Positions 1-10,100 of a stretch of 64,000 nt of DNA are shown here, piece after piece (the stretch's first letter is position 1; the number at the start of each line of letters is the position of its first letter). Source of the stretch: Clostridia bacterium (lineage in GTDB: Bacteria; Bacillota; Clostridia; Christensenellales; Borkfalkiaceae). The notes beneath the pieces are model-generated. The model searched no databases and had not been told where the DNA came from. It saw nothing but the letters and a program-made list of their open reading frames with translations. The translations under genes and the position numbers were made by a program. The stretch is from positions 1 to 64,000 of the forward strand of contig JAFVYV010000010.1 of the NCBI GenBank assembly GCA_017508485.1, in the 5' to 3' direction.

Positions 1-7
1 ATTGCGA

Positions 8-80
8 GAAAACTGCGAGAAACGCTTCTCGCAAAGTGCATCCGATGATGCGAAAAACCCAATAAAATCAAGGGTTTTCA
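8..80. repeat. three hairpins next to the tRNA-Ser fragment
   Basis: Three consecutive inverted repeats are visible: GCGAGAA with TTCTCGC (about 15-32), GCATC with GATGC (about 38-52), and AACCC with GGGTT (about 57-77). GCGAGAAA also occurs twice as a direct repeat near the left edge. No coding frame is visible. They may be arms of a recombination site or part of a structured RNA. Confidence 0.4.
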
Positions 81-104
81 AGAAATTACATAAACAGACG
101 AAGG

Positions 105-148
105 AAGTTTTCAAGACCGCCTCGTTATGACCACTTCGATAGCTCTCC
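105..148 (-). pseudogene. 5' half of tRNA-Ser(UGA), 3' half missing
   Basis: Read on the minus strand from 148, the segment starts GGAGAGC, has a serine-type D arm (GAAGTGG, then ACGAGGC) and an anticodon loop CTTGAAA with anticodon TGA at 113-111. It matches the 5' half of clostridial tRNA-Ser(UGA). After the loop the anticodon stem pairs poorly, and no T arm or GCTCTCC acceptor strand follows before position 1. Instead three hairpins occur at 1-80. It is either a truncated copy, one side of an insertion junction, or an interrupted gene whose 3' part lies beyond the window. Confidence 0.55.
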
Positions 149-229
149 ATTACGCTGTCATTTGACAACGTTATTATAATATATTATTTTTTTGTTTTTG
201 GCAAGTATTTTTTACTATTTTTTTAAAAA

Positions 230-679
230 TTATTCGCCCATTTTTACAAACTCTACACCGGCTTCCTTAAAAAGTTCAATTGAAAAGGCGTCTGGATAAC
301 CGTATTTGTATATTACTTTGCTTATACCTGCGTTAATTATCATTCTTGCACATATTACGCAAGGTTGGTGCGTACAATATAAAACTGCACCCTTTACGCT
401 AACACCTGATTTTGCGGCTTGAATAATTGCGTTTTGTTCTGCGTGAACTGCATAGCAAACTTCTTGCATTGTGCCACTTGCAATATTCTTTTCTCTTCTT
501 AAGCAAGAGCCCCTTTCCGTACAACTTTTTACACCTTCAGGTGCGCCGTTATAACCGGTTGTTAATATTCTTTTATCTTTAACGATTACTGCGCCAATGT
601 GTCTATTTTCTTGATAACAGCTTGACCAAGTTGCTACCGTTTCTGCCATTTGCATAAATCTTAAATCCCATTTATCCAT
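230..679 (-). CDS. comEB: dCMP deaminase family protein
   Basis: Predicted zinc-dependent deoxycytidylate deaminase that makes dUMP for thymidylate synthesis in the cytoplasm; 149 residues, normal for the family. The zinc site is visible as HAEQNAI (His ligand and proton-shuttle Glu) and PCVICARMI (two Cys ligands). An upstream cysteine stretch (CTERGSC) resembles the additional metal site of dCMP deaminases. I chose the ATG at 679 because AGGGGAAAAG lies just upstream and because the promoter (-35 TTGCAA at 735-740, -10 TACAAT at 712-717) puts the transcription start near 706, downstream of the longer open frame's first ATG. It is monocistronic and divergent from groES. ComEB-type function in competence is not implied. 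Confidence 0.85.
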   Translation of the reverse strand: MDKWDLRFMQMAETVATWSSCYQENRHIGAVIVKDKRILTTGYNGAPEGVKSCTERGSCLRREKNIASGTMQEVCYAVHAEQNAIIQAAKSGVSVKGAVLYCTHQPCVICARMIINAGISKVIYKYGYPDAFSIELFKEAGVEFVKMGE

Positions 680-711
680 AAAAACTTTTCCCCTACGTTT
701 ACTTTTTATAT

Positions 712-740
712 ATTGTACCATACTCTTACAAATTTTGCAA
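712..740 (-). promoter_or_regulatory. promoter of the dCMP deaminase gene
   Basis: TTGCAA at 735-740 and TACAAT at 712-717 are separated by 17 bases on the minus strand. This housekeeping-type promoter supports the start at 679. Confidence 0.6.
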
Positions 741-780
741 AATATTTTTCATTTTTTTTGGCTAAATTACATATTTTTCA

Positions 781-808
781 TTGACAAATATTTTTTATAG
801 TATATAAT
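781..808 (+). promoter_or_regulatory. sigma-A promoter of groESL
   Basis: A perfect -35 TTGACA (781-786) and -10 TATAAT (803-808) are separated by 16 bases. The CIRCE operator begins 5 bases after the -10 box, so a bound repressor would cover the transcription start. Confidence 0.85.
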
Positions 809-813
809 TAAAG

Positions 814-840
814 TTAGCACTTAAGCAAACAGAGTGCTAA
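814..840 (+). promoter_or_regulatory. CIRCE operator (HrcA binding site)
   Basis: TTAGCACTT, nine bases, then GAGTGCTAA: the classic 9-9-9 inverted repeat with one mismatch in the left arm. It predicts heat-shock control of groESL by HrcA, which is not encoded in this window. Confidence 0.95.
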
Positions 841-869
841 AACAAAAAAATAACGGAGGCTTTAATATT

Positions 870-1157
870 ATGAACATTAAACCATTGTTTGATAAAGTTG
901 TTGTTGAAGCAATTGCTGCAGAAGAAAGAACTAAAAGTGGTTTTATTTTACCATCTGCCGCTCAAGAAAAACAACAAACGGCTAAAATTATTGCAATAGG
1001 ACCTGGTGGTGTTATTGACGGTAAGGAAATTGTTATGCAAGTTAAGGTTGGCGACAAGGTTCTTTACTCTAAATATGCTGGTAGCGAATTCAAAATTGAC
1101 GGTAAGGAACTTACTATTATTCGCCAAAGCGACATTTTAGCAATTATTGAAGATTAA
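870..1157 (+). CDS. groS: co-chaperonin GroES
   Basis: The 95-residue GroES forms the seven-membered lid of the GroEL folding chamber in the cytoplasm. The N terminus MNIKPLFDKVVVEAI and the mobile-loop region with SGFILPSAAQEK are typical, and the length is the family norm. The longer open frame from 834 is rejected: it starts inside the CIRCE element, whereas the ATG at 870 follows a GGAGG at 855-859 with proper spacing. It is the first gene of the groES-groEL operon, 18 bases ahead of groEL, under the promoter at 781-808 and the HrcA operator. Confidence 0.97.
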   Translation: MNIKPLFDKVVVEAIAAEERTKSGFILPSAAQEKQQTAKIIAIGPGGVIDGKEIVMQVKVGDKVLYSKYAGSEFKIDGKELTIIRQSDILAIIED

Positions 1158-1175
1158 TTATAAGGAGATATATAA

Positions 1176-2804
<1,629 letters not shown>

Positions 2805-2825
2805 GCCAAAACATATAACATAAAA

Positions 2826-2858
2826 AGAAAAAGTCGTGAAATTTCACGACTTTTTTTG
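2826..2858 (+). terminator. intrinsic terminator after groEL
   Basis: The perfect 20-base palindrome at 2832-2851 (AGTCGTGAAA with TTTCACGACT) is followed by a run of T. An A-rich stretch before it means it could also serve the opposing gene at 2874. Confidence 0.85.
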
Positions 2859-2873
2859 TTGTTAAAATATTAT

Positions 2874-3068
2874 TTAATTATTGTCATTTTCTTGAACTTC
2901 TACTTCTTTTTCATCAGTTTCAATTTTTAGTTGAACAATTTCTTCATCAAGTTCAACCTTAATTTCATCTGCATTAACTTTTTTGTAATACTTAACTAAA
3001 AAATAGGTCAAAGAAGCGATTAATAGCGCCCCTGTTATTATAAGTAAAATTATAAGACGTGAATCCAT
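2874..3068 (-). CDS. small single-pass membrane protein
   Basis: A 64-residue protein that I do not recognise. Residues about 4-25 form one hydrophobic helix (LIILLIITGALLIASLTYFL), followed by a KYYKK basic patch and a strongly acidic C-terminal tail (repeated E, D and V). The orientation is likely N-out with the acidic tail in the cytoplasm. An AAGGGGAAAGG site precedes the ATG, and the gene lies 14 bases after the UPF0371 gene, so the two are probably cotranscribed. It is real rather than spurious because of the ribosome site, the spacing and the clear membrane topology; no function can be assigned. Confidence 0.65.
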   Translation of the reverse strand: MDSRLIILLIITGALLIASLTYFLVKYYKKVNADEIKVELDEEIVQLKIETDEKEVEVQENDNN

Positions 3069-3082
3069 AACCTTTCCCCTTC

Positions 3083-4561
3083 TTAATACAACGTTTCCGT
3101 TTCTTTTCTTGGTTCGTTAGTAACACGAACACCTAATTTTTTGAAAGTACTTGCATCTACGTGCGCAAGTATTACGCTTGAGTGAAGTTCAGAACCCCTT
3201 AATTTGGGTAGTTCGGCAATTGCCTTTTTAGCAAGTGGGTCGGCTGCTGCGCAAATTGAAAGTGCCATCAATACTTCGTCTGTATGAAGTCTTGGGTTTA
3301 CGCTACCCATATGCTTAACCTTTAGTTCTTGTATAGGTTCAATTACGGTTGGTGAAATAAGTTTTACTTCATCATCAATTCCCGCTAAAACTTTTAAGGC
3401 ATTTAGTAGAAGGGCTGCGCTTGAGCCAAGTAACTTACCCGTTTTGCCCGTGATAATTCTTCCATCGTTAAGTTCAATTGCACAAGCAGGACCACTACTT
3501 TCTTTTTCCTTTTCAAGTGCAGGTTTTACAACCTTTCTATCATCAATAGTGATATCTAAATTTTGCATTAAAAGTTCTATCTTTGATAAAATATCTGCCG
3601 TTATTTTGCCGTTTCTTAAATCCATTTTTGCGGCGTAATATCTTCTAATAACTTCTTGCTTAGACGCCATACTAACGGCTTCATCATCAGTAATACAATA
3701 ACCTGCCATATTAACGCCCATGTCTGTTGGAGAGTTATATGGTGATTCCCCTTGAATTTTCTTAAAAATTGCGTTAAGTACAGGGAAAATTTCTACGTCT
3801 CTGTTGTAGTTAACTGCTCTTTCGCCATATTTTTCTAAATGATAAGGGTCTATCATATTAACGTCTTTTAAGTCTGCCGTTGCCGCTTCATACGCAATAT
3901 TAACAGGGTGCTTTAATGGTAAGTTCCATATAGGGAAAGTTTCAAACTTAGCGTACCCTGCTTTTATGCCGTGCTTATAGTCGTGGTATAGTTGTGATAG
4001 GCAGGTTGCCATTTTACCACTACCAGGACCTGGCGCAGTTACTACCACTAACTTTTTAGTAGTTTCAATATAATCGTTTTTACCATAGCCTTCATCACTA
4101 ACGATTTTAGCAATATCTGATGGATAATTTTCTATTGCGTAGTGTCTATAAACTTTAATTCCATTATTTTCTAAACGTTTTTGGAAAGAAATAGCACTTG
4201 CTTGGTTTTCAAACATTGTTAATACAACGCTACCTACGTATAACCCTTTACTTCTAAATATATCAATTAGTCTTAATACGTCTAATTCGTAAGGGATACC
4301 TATATCACTTCTTGACTTGTTGTTTTCAATATCGTGTGCGCTTATAACAATTAAAATTTCAACGTCGTCTTTAAGTTCAAGTAGCATTTTAATTTTACTG
4401 TCGGCTAAAAAGCCTGGTAATACTCTTGACGCATGATAGTCGTCAAAAAGTTTTCCACCAAACTCAAGGTAAAGTTTGTCGCCAAACATATTAATTCTTT
4501 CGGTAATTTTTTCCGATTGAAGGGTTAAATATTTTAGATTGTCAAAACCGATTTTATCCAT
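3083..4561 (-). CDS. UPF0371 (DUF1846) family protein
   Basis: The 492-residue protein has the normal length of this conserved family of unestablished cellular role. Recognisable family segments are GFDNLKYL at the N terminus, the KLYLEFGGKLFDDYHASRVLPGF region, TAPGPGSGKMATCLSQLYHD (a P-loop-like turn) and PYNSPTDMGVN. The C-terminal part (AIELNDGRIITGKTGKLLGSSAALLLNALK) is also typical. A GAGG site precedes the ATG. The gene has an unusual leader of about 130 nt carrying a short open frame that ends inside a terminator hairpin (see 4588-4665), suggesting attenuation. A small membrane protein gene follows 14 bases downstream. Cytoplasmic; no signal or membrane segments seen. Confidence 0.9.
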   Translation of the reverse strand: MDKIGFDNLKYLTLQSEKITERINMFGDKLYLEFGGKLFDDYHASRVLPGFLADSKIKMLLELKDDVEILIVISAHDIENNKSRSDIGIPYELDVLRLIDIFRSKGLYVGSVVLTMFENQASAISFQKRLENNGIKVYRHYAIENYPSDIAKIVSDEGYGKNDYIETTKKLVVVTAPGPGSGKMATCLSQLYHDYKHGIKAGYAKFETFPIWNLPLKHPVNIAYEAATADLKDVNMIDPYHLEKYGERAVNYNRDVEIFPVLNAIFKKIQGESPYNSPTDMGVNMAGYCITDDEAVSMASKQEVIRRYYAAKMDLRNGKITADILSKIELLMQNLDITIDDRKVVKPALEKEKESSGPACAIELNDGRIITGKTGKLLGSSAALLLNALKVLAGIDDEVKLISPTVIEPIQELKVKHMGSVNPRLHTDEVLMALSICAAADPLAKKAIAELPKLRGSELHSSVILAHVDASTFKKLGVRVTNEPRKETETLY

Positions 4562-4587
4562 AGTAACGCTACCTCAAATTTTTGTTT

Positions 4588-4613
4588 CAAAAAAAGGGGT
4601 TATTACCCCCTTG
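4588..4613 (-). terminator. attenuator hairpin in the UPF0371 leader
   Basis: On the minus strand AAGGGG pairs with CCCCTT across a short loop containing TAATAA, followed by seven T. It lies between the promoter (4697-4725) and the UPF0371 ATG (4561), so it must be read through for the gene to be expressed. The 5' arm is the last codons of the leader frame. Confidence 0.75.
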
Positions 4614-4665
4614 AAAAATTGCAATCAAAATGCTTTCTATTGAGTTTTATTGTTAGTAATTTCAA
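4603..4665 (-). CDS. 20-codon leader peptide upstream of UPF0371
   Basis: A short frame with a TTG start at 4665, preceded by AGGAG eight bases upstream, encodes MKLLTIKLNR then KHFDCNFSRG and ends at a double stop TAATAA (4605-4600). Its last codons (CA AGG GGG) are the 5' arm of the terminator hairpin at 4588-4613 and its stops are in the loop. A ribosome at the end of this frame would block the hairpin, so translation could control transcription of UPF0371. The ribosome site, the position after a strong promoter and the exact overlap are seen; the regulation is inference. A GTG three codons upstream in frame is too close to the ribosome site to be the start. Confidence 0.5.
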   Translation of the reverse strand: MKLLTIKLNRKHFDCNFSRG

Positions 4666-4696
4666 AATAAACACTCCTAAAACACAATTCTTAATT

Positions 4697-4725
4697 ATTG
4701 TATCAAATGGTGATTAAAATGTCAA
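4697..4725 (-). promoter_or_regulatory. promoter of the UPF0371 leader
   Basis: A perfect -35 TTGACA (4720-4725) and -10 TACAAT (4697-4702) with a 17-base spacer on the minus strand. Transcription would start near 4690, leaving a leader of about 130 nt. Confidence 0.8.
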
Positions 4726-4764
4726 TAGCATTAAAAATTTATTTATCTTTTTTTAACTTTTATA

Positions 4765-4792
4765 TTGATAATTTCATAAATAATTGTATAAT
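4765..4792 (+). promoter_or_regulatory. promoter of the small membrane protein gene
   Basis: TTGATA (4765-4770) and TATAAT (4787-4792) with a 16-base spacer, about 33 bases before the ATG at 4825. Confidence 0.65.
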
Positions 4793-4824
4793 AATTATAA
4801 TAAGTATTTTTGGAGGACGATACT

Positions 4825-5043
4825 ATGGCAAAAAGAGATTATTTTGGCTTAGGTGGAATTGTTAGCCTTATTTTGGTAATTATTCCTATTACTTCTGCAA
4901 TTTGTGGCTTTATTACAAGACTTAAAGAAGGTCATATAGTTGCCGCTATTTTAAGAATTATTTTAGGTTGGAATATCATTTGGATTTTAGATATAATTCT
5001 TATGATATTAAACGGTAGAATTCTTAGAATATTAAAAATTTAA
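4825..5043 (+). CDS. small two-helix membrane protein
   Basis: A 72-residue protein with two hydrophobic helices (about residues 10-28 and 40-63) joined by a short basic loop (TRLKEGH). The second helix (ILGWNIIWILDIILMI) recalls small stress-related membrane proteins of the Pmp3/YqaE type, but I cannot assign it to that family with confidence. The ATG at 4825 is chosen because TTGGAGGACG lies just upstream; the in-frame ATG at 4810 overlaps that site. It is monocistronic, with its own promoter and terminator. Confidence 0.7.
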   Translation: MAKRDYFGLGGIVSLILVIIPITSAICGFITRLKEGHIVAAILRIILGWNIIWILDIILMILNGRILRILKI

Positions 5044-5057
5044 CTAAATATAAAAGT

Positions 5058-5088
5058 AAAAGGGGGCTTTTTTAAGTCCCCTTTTTTT
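5058..5088. terminator. terminator between convergent genes
   Basis: AGGGGGCTT pairs with AAGTCCCCT (5061-5082) around a T loop, flanked by A-rich and T-rich tracts. It can end both the 4825 gene and the convergent YgjV-like gene. Confidence 0.8.
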
Positions 5089-5665
5089 ATTTTGTTTTAA
5101 CCTTTTTTCTATAACGAATAAGGGCAATTATTACTGAAGATAAAGTTAAAAAGTCGCTTATAAATGACATTAAGTAGCCTTTTGATATACTGTTGCACAT
5201 CCAAAAAACGTAGGCAATAAAAGAGAATATTCTTATATCCTTTTCCTTTGTCATAAAAAATGCCGTGGTTGAGCCTATTCCACCTAAAATTGGAAAAATA
5301 TCTTTATAAGTGCTAAAAGAAATTATTCCAAAAGTTAAGTTTATTGCAATAAACACAAATAGCCAAACTATACTTTTTGCCCAAGCATATCTTTCTTTTA
5401 ATAAGAAAAAGCCGTTTCTTACAACTGAAGTGAAGGCAATTAAACCACTTGTTAGGTCGCCGTTTAGTAGGTAGTAGCATATCCAAGTAATTGATGCAAG
5501 AGCGTGGACTAAAAGTATTCTTTTTCTATTTTTCATTTGAAAAGAAAGAACTAAAAACATAATTGCAATAGCCCCTACTATATACGCGATTATGTCATGC
5601 CAAACACCTAGTTTACTTTCTAAAAACGGCACTATGTTTTGTGAAATTTTTGACAAAAAACCCAT
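5087..5665 (-). CDS. YgjV family inner-membrane protein
   Basis: A 192-residue membrane protein with about six hydrophobic segments, resembling the YgjV (Imp-YgjV) family. The pattern QMKNRKRILLVHAL, then a Trp/Tyr-rich helix, then VVRNGFFLLKERY after a short loop is the family signature as I know it. The function of the family is not established. It has its own promoter (TTGCAA 5713-5718, TATAAT 5691-5696, spacer 16). The ATG at 5665 has AAAAGGGA upstream. It ends in the shared terminator with the convergent small gene. Confidence 0.7.
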   Translation of the reverse strand: MGFLSKISQNIVPFLESKLGVWHDIIAYIVGAIAIMFLVLSFQMKNRKRILLVHALASITWICYYLLNGDLTSGLIAFTSVVRNGFFLLKERYAWAKSIVWLFVFIAINLTFGIISFSTYKDIFPILGGIGSTTAFFMTKEKDIRIFSFIAYVFWMCNSISKGYLMSFISDFLTLSSVIIALIRYRKKVKTK

Positions 5666-5690
5666 AATAATTCCCTTTTATAACAATCGT

Positions 5691-5718
5691 ATTATACCAT
5701 AAAAAAGTTTTTTTGCAA
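5691..5718 (-). promoter_or_regulatory. promoter of the YgjV-like gene
   Basis: TTGCAA at 5713-5718 and TATAAT at 5691-5696 with a 16-base spacer on the minus strand. Confidence 0.6.
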
Positions 5719-5807
5719 ATGCAAGAGAGTACACACCTTTGCTTTTTTCAACTTTTTTGAATATTTTTCATAAAATATTAGGATAATAAAATTAAAAGGA
5801 GAATTAT

Positions 5808-7097
5808 ATGAACCCATTTAATGAGAAACCCGTTTCTATTTTAGGCAGTTTTCAAAACTGGAAACAACTTTATCCTAAAGCATATAACAAGTATGAAGTT
5901 GACCCTTATACTAAAACAAGAATTATTTTAATGAACGGTACGGAATTTGAAGCAAACTGGTTTTCACACCAACTTGCAAGGCACACCGACAACAACGATT
6001 TAAGAAGAGAATTAAGCATTACCCGTGCTATTGAAAAGCAACAACAAATGAAAATTTCGCTACTTAAACCGTGTAATGAAAGTCCACTAGAACACACTAT
6101 CGGCTACGAACAATTAGCCGTTGACCTAACTGCGGAACTTGCTAAAAGAGAGTGCGACTGTTACGTTAAAAAGGCGTTAGATTTTGCCTTACTTGAAGAC
6201 TTTGACCATTTGTATCGCTATGCTGATTTATTGCAAATGGAACAAGGCGTTATTGCAGAAAAGTTAGTTGGTAGATATACGGAAATTATGCCTGGTAGAC
6301 CAACAATTTCTCATCACAGGTTTAATAAAGATAACGTTAAACGTGGTATCAACAGTAAAACGGCTGATAAGCAAACTATATTATCTACTATGATAATTAC
6401 TGCTGCTGAACAACAAACAATGAACTATTATATGAATATAACAAACCTTGCGACCAACGACCTTTCAAGAAAGTTGTATGAAGAAATTTGTTTGGTTGAA
6501 GAAGAACACGTTACTCAATACGAATCTTTAATGGATTCTAACGCAACTTGGCTTGAAATGCTTTTATGGCACGAATATTGCGAGTGTTATTTGTATTGGT
6601 CTTGCTACGTTACGGAAACTGACGCTTATATTAAAGCATTGTGGGAAGAAAACTTGAACATTGAAATAGGTCATTTACACAAGGCTGTTGAACTTCTTAA
6701 AAAGTATGAACACAAAGATTATACTGAAGTTATACCTGACGGCACTTTCCCTGCGCCTATCTCTTTGCACGAAAATATTGAATACGTACGTGAGATTTTA
6801 GGCACAACCGTTCAATTTACCGGTCATTTAGAAGACTATATAAACGTAAACGAACTACCAAGTGATGCAAACTTTTTCCAATACCAAAAAATTATTAACC
6901 CTACTACGGAAATAGTTCCATCGCATTTAGTTATTGACGCGCATATTAGAAATTACGGCAAAGACTATAGGTATGAAGTTGCCCCTAATCCTATAAAGGA
7001 ACTTAGGTCAAGAACGGTTGATAACACTTCAGTTGGTAGAAAGCCTGATACTGCTTTTAGCACAGACTTTTTTTGCAACACTTGTAAACCTGAATAA
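5808..7097 (+). CDS. ferritin-like fold protein of unknown function
   Basis: A 429-residue soluble protein. Its middle part (about 95-310) is helical with repeated Glu and Glu-x-x-His motifs typical of diiron four-helix bundles: ESPLEHTIGYEQLAVDL, LLEDFDHLYRY, CLVEEEHVTQYE, LWHEYCECYLYW and NIEIGHLHKAVELL. Two such bundles or one enlarged bundle could be present. The N-terminal about 90 residues and the C-terminal about 100 residues match nothing I know; the C terminus ends in a CNTC pair that could bind metal or a thiol. AAAAGGAGA precedes the ATG, with a weak promoter (TTGAAT 5757, GATAAT 5782). It stands alone. A role in oxygen or iron handling is likely by fold only. Confidence 0.6.
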   Translation: MNPFNEKPVSILGSFQNWKQLYPKAYNKYEVDPYTKTRIILMNGTEFEANWFSHQLARHTDNNDLRRELSITRAIEKQQQMKISLLKPCNESPLEHTIGYEQLAVDLTAELAKRECDCYVKKALDFALLEDFDHLYRYADLLQMEQGVIAEKLVGRYTEIMPGRPTISHHRFNKDNVKRGINSKTADKQTILSTMIITAAEQQTMNYYMNITNLATNDLSRKLYEEICLVEEEHVTQYESLMDSNATWLEMLLWHEYCECYLYWSCYVTETDAYIKALWEENLNIEIGHLHKAVELLKKYEHKDYTEVIPDGTFPAPISLHENIEYVREILGTTVQFTGHLEDYINVNELPSDANFFQYQKIINPTTEIVPSHLVIDAHIRNYGKDYRYEVAPNPIKELRSRTVDNTSVGRKPDTAFSTDFFCNTCKPE

Positions 7098-7108
7098 ATT
7101 TTTGTAAA

Positions 7109-7138
7109 ACAAAAGGCGAAGATTTCTTCGCCTTTTTT
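7109..7138. terminator. bidirectional terminator after ferritin-like gene and purL
   Basis: AAAAGGCGAAG pairs with CTTCGCCTTTT around a short loop, with T on both outer sides. It ends the convergent ferritin-like gene and the ten-gene purine operon. Confidence 0.85.
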
Positions 7139-7144
7139 ATTGTT

Positions 7145-10100
7145 TTATTTCTTAAAATAGTTAACTGCTGATTTGAACATCTTAATGTCGTATTCGCCGT
7201 AAACGTTTTTGTATAAGCCGTTTCCTATACGTTCAGAGTGTCCCATCTTACCAAGAACTCTGCCGTCAGGTGAAGTTATACCTTCAATCGCACTCATTGA
7301 ACCATTAGGGTTAAATGCGATATCGTAAGTTGCCTTACCATTTAAGTCAACGTATTGCGTTGCAATTTGACCGTTCTTTGCTAATTTTTTGATTAGTTTT
7401 TCATCAGCGATAAATCTACCTTCCCCGTGTGAAATAGGTACGTTTACTATATCACCAACTTTCATTTCAGCAAGCCATGGAGATTTGTTTGATGCAATTC
7501 TTGTTCTAACAATCTTTGATTGGTGACGACCAATTGTGTTGAAAGTTAGGGTTGGGCAAGTTTCATCAGTATCAATAATCTTACCGTAAGGAACAAGTCC
7601 TAATTTTATAAGTGCTTGGAAACCGTTACAAATACCTGCCATTAAACCGTCTCTATTTTCAAGTAAGTCAGTTACGTTTTCTTTGATTGCTGGGTTTCTA
7701 AAGAAGGCCGTTATAAATTTAGCACTTCCTTCAGGTTCATCACCACCAGAGAAACCACCTGGAATAAAGATGATTTGTGATTCTTTAATCTTTTTAGCAA
7801 ATTCATCAACGCTGTTTTGGATACCTTCTTTACTTAAGTTGTTGATAACGAAAACTTCTACTTCAGCACCTGCGTCTAAGAAGGCTTTTGCACTATCCAT
7901 TTCACAGTTTGTTCCTGGGAACGCTGGAATTAGAACTTTTGGCTTTTCTACCTTAACTTTTGGTGTTGCAACTTTCTTTGTTTTATAACTAAAGTTCTTA
8001 ACTTTTTTGTTTTGAGTTTCAATATTGCAGTTGTAAACACTTTCTAACTTGTCTTCGTAATCGTTTAATAAAGCGTTAAGTGAAAGTTTTTGTTTACCAT
8101 AAATAATTGCGTCTTTTAGGGTAATTTCACCGATTAATTGTTCGCCGTTAGCATCTTCAACTTCTAAAATAAATGAACCGTAAGAATAACCGAAAATATC
8201 TTTTAGGCTTAAGTTTTCAGCATACTTAAAACCAAAACCGTTACCCATACACATTTTAATAACGCTTTCAGCAATACCACCTAAAGTTGGCGTATAACAA
8301 GCGTAAGCCTTGCCTGATACTATTAATTCGTTTACCTTCTTAAAGCATTTAATTAATGATTTTGCTTTTGGTAAGCCGTATCTGTCGTATTCAGGGGTAA
8401 TTTTAATTACCTTGTGGCCTGCTTTTTTGAATTCGTTTGAAAGAACGTTTTTAACCTTGTCAGTAGTAACTGCAAAAGATACTAAAGTTGGTGGTACGTC
8501 TAAATCTTCAAAAGTACCACTCATTGAGTCTTTACCACCGATTGCACCTATACCTAAATCAAGTTGTGCTTTGAACGCACCAAGTAATGCAGAAAGTGGT
8601 TTACCCCATCTCTTGCCATCTTTACCTGGATGTTCAAAATATTCTTGGAAAGATAAGTAAACTTCGTTAAAAGATGCACCTGTTGCAATAAGTTTACTTA
8701 CACTTTCAACTACTGCAAGATATGCGCCGTGGTATGGGCTTTTTTCCGTAATAAATGGATTGTAACCCCAAGCCATCAATGAACAGTCGTCCGTGTGCTT
8801 TTTCTCTACTGAAATCTTTTGTACCATCGCTTGAATTGGTGTTAATTGGTATTTACCACCAAATGGCATTAATACCGTACCTGCACCGATAGTTGAGTCA
8901 AATCTTTCAGAAAGACCACGTTTTGAACAAATGTTAAGGTCGTTTACTAAATCTTTATAACCTTTTTCAAAACTTTCAGGAAGTTCGTTGTCGTATTTTT
9001 TAATTTTTGCAGATTCTATTTTTATATGCTTTTCAGCACCGTTTGAATTTAAGAAATCTCTTGAAATATCTACTATTTTGTTGCCGTTCCAGAACATTAC
9101 TAAACGAGGGTTTTCAGTTACTACTGCAACTTGTACTGCGTTTAAGTTTTCCTTCTTAGCAAGTTCAATAAACTTTTCTACGTTTTCTTTTTCAATAACT
9201 ACTGCCATACGTTCTTGTGATTCACTTATAGCAAGTTCAGTTCCGTCAAGACCTTCATACTTTTTAGGAACTGCGTTTAAGTTAATTTCAAGTCCGTCAG
9301 CAAGTTCACCGATTGCTACAGATACACCACCTGCACCAAAGTCGTTACAACGTTTTATCATCAATGAAACTTCTTTATTTCTAAATAAACGTTGAAGTTT
9401 TCTTTCTTCAGGAGCGTTACCTTTTTGAACTTCTGCTCCACAAGTTTCTACTGATTGAGCGTTGTGTGATTTTGATGAACCAGTTGCACCACCAACACCG
9501 TCTCTACCAGTTGCACCACCAAGTAAAATAACAACGTCGCCTGCATCTGGGCGTTCTCTTCTAACGTTTTCTTCAGGAGCGGCTGCAACTACTGCACCGA
9601 TTTCCATTCTCTTTGCAGCATAGCCATCGTGATAAATTTCATCAACGATACCAGTTGCAAGGCCAATTTGGTTACCGTAAGAAGAATAACCTGCTGCCGC
9701 AGTTGTAACAATCTTTCTTTGTGGTAATTTACCTTTAATTGTTTCCTTAATAGGTTTAAGTGGGTTAGCAGCACCCGTTACACGCATTGCACCGTAAACG
9801 TAAGAACGACCTGAAAGTGGGTCTCTTATAGCACCACCGATACAAGTTGCTGCACCACCAAATGGTTCAATTTCCGTTGGGTGGTTGTGTGTTTCGTTCT
9901 TAAATAATAACAACCATTTTTCAGGTTTGCCGTCAACTTCAATGTCAACTTTAACCGTACATGCGTTTATTTCTTCAGATTCATCTAATTTTTCTAACTT
10001 GCCTTGTTTTTTAAGTTCTTTAACAGCAATTGTTGCTAAATCCATTAAACAAATAGGCTTTTTAGTTCTACCAAGTTTTTCACGAAGGGCAAGATATTCT

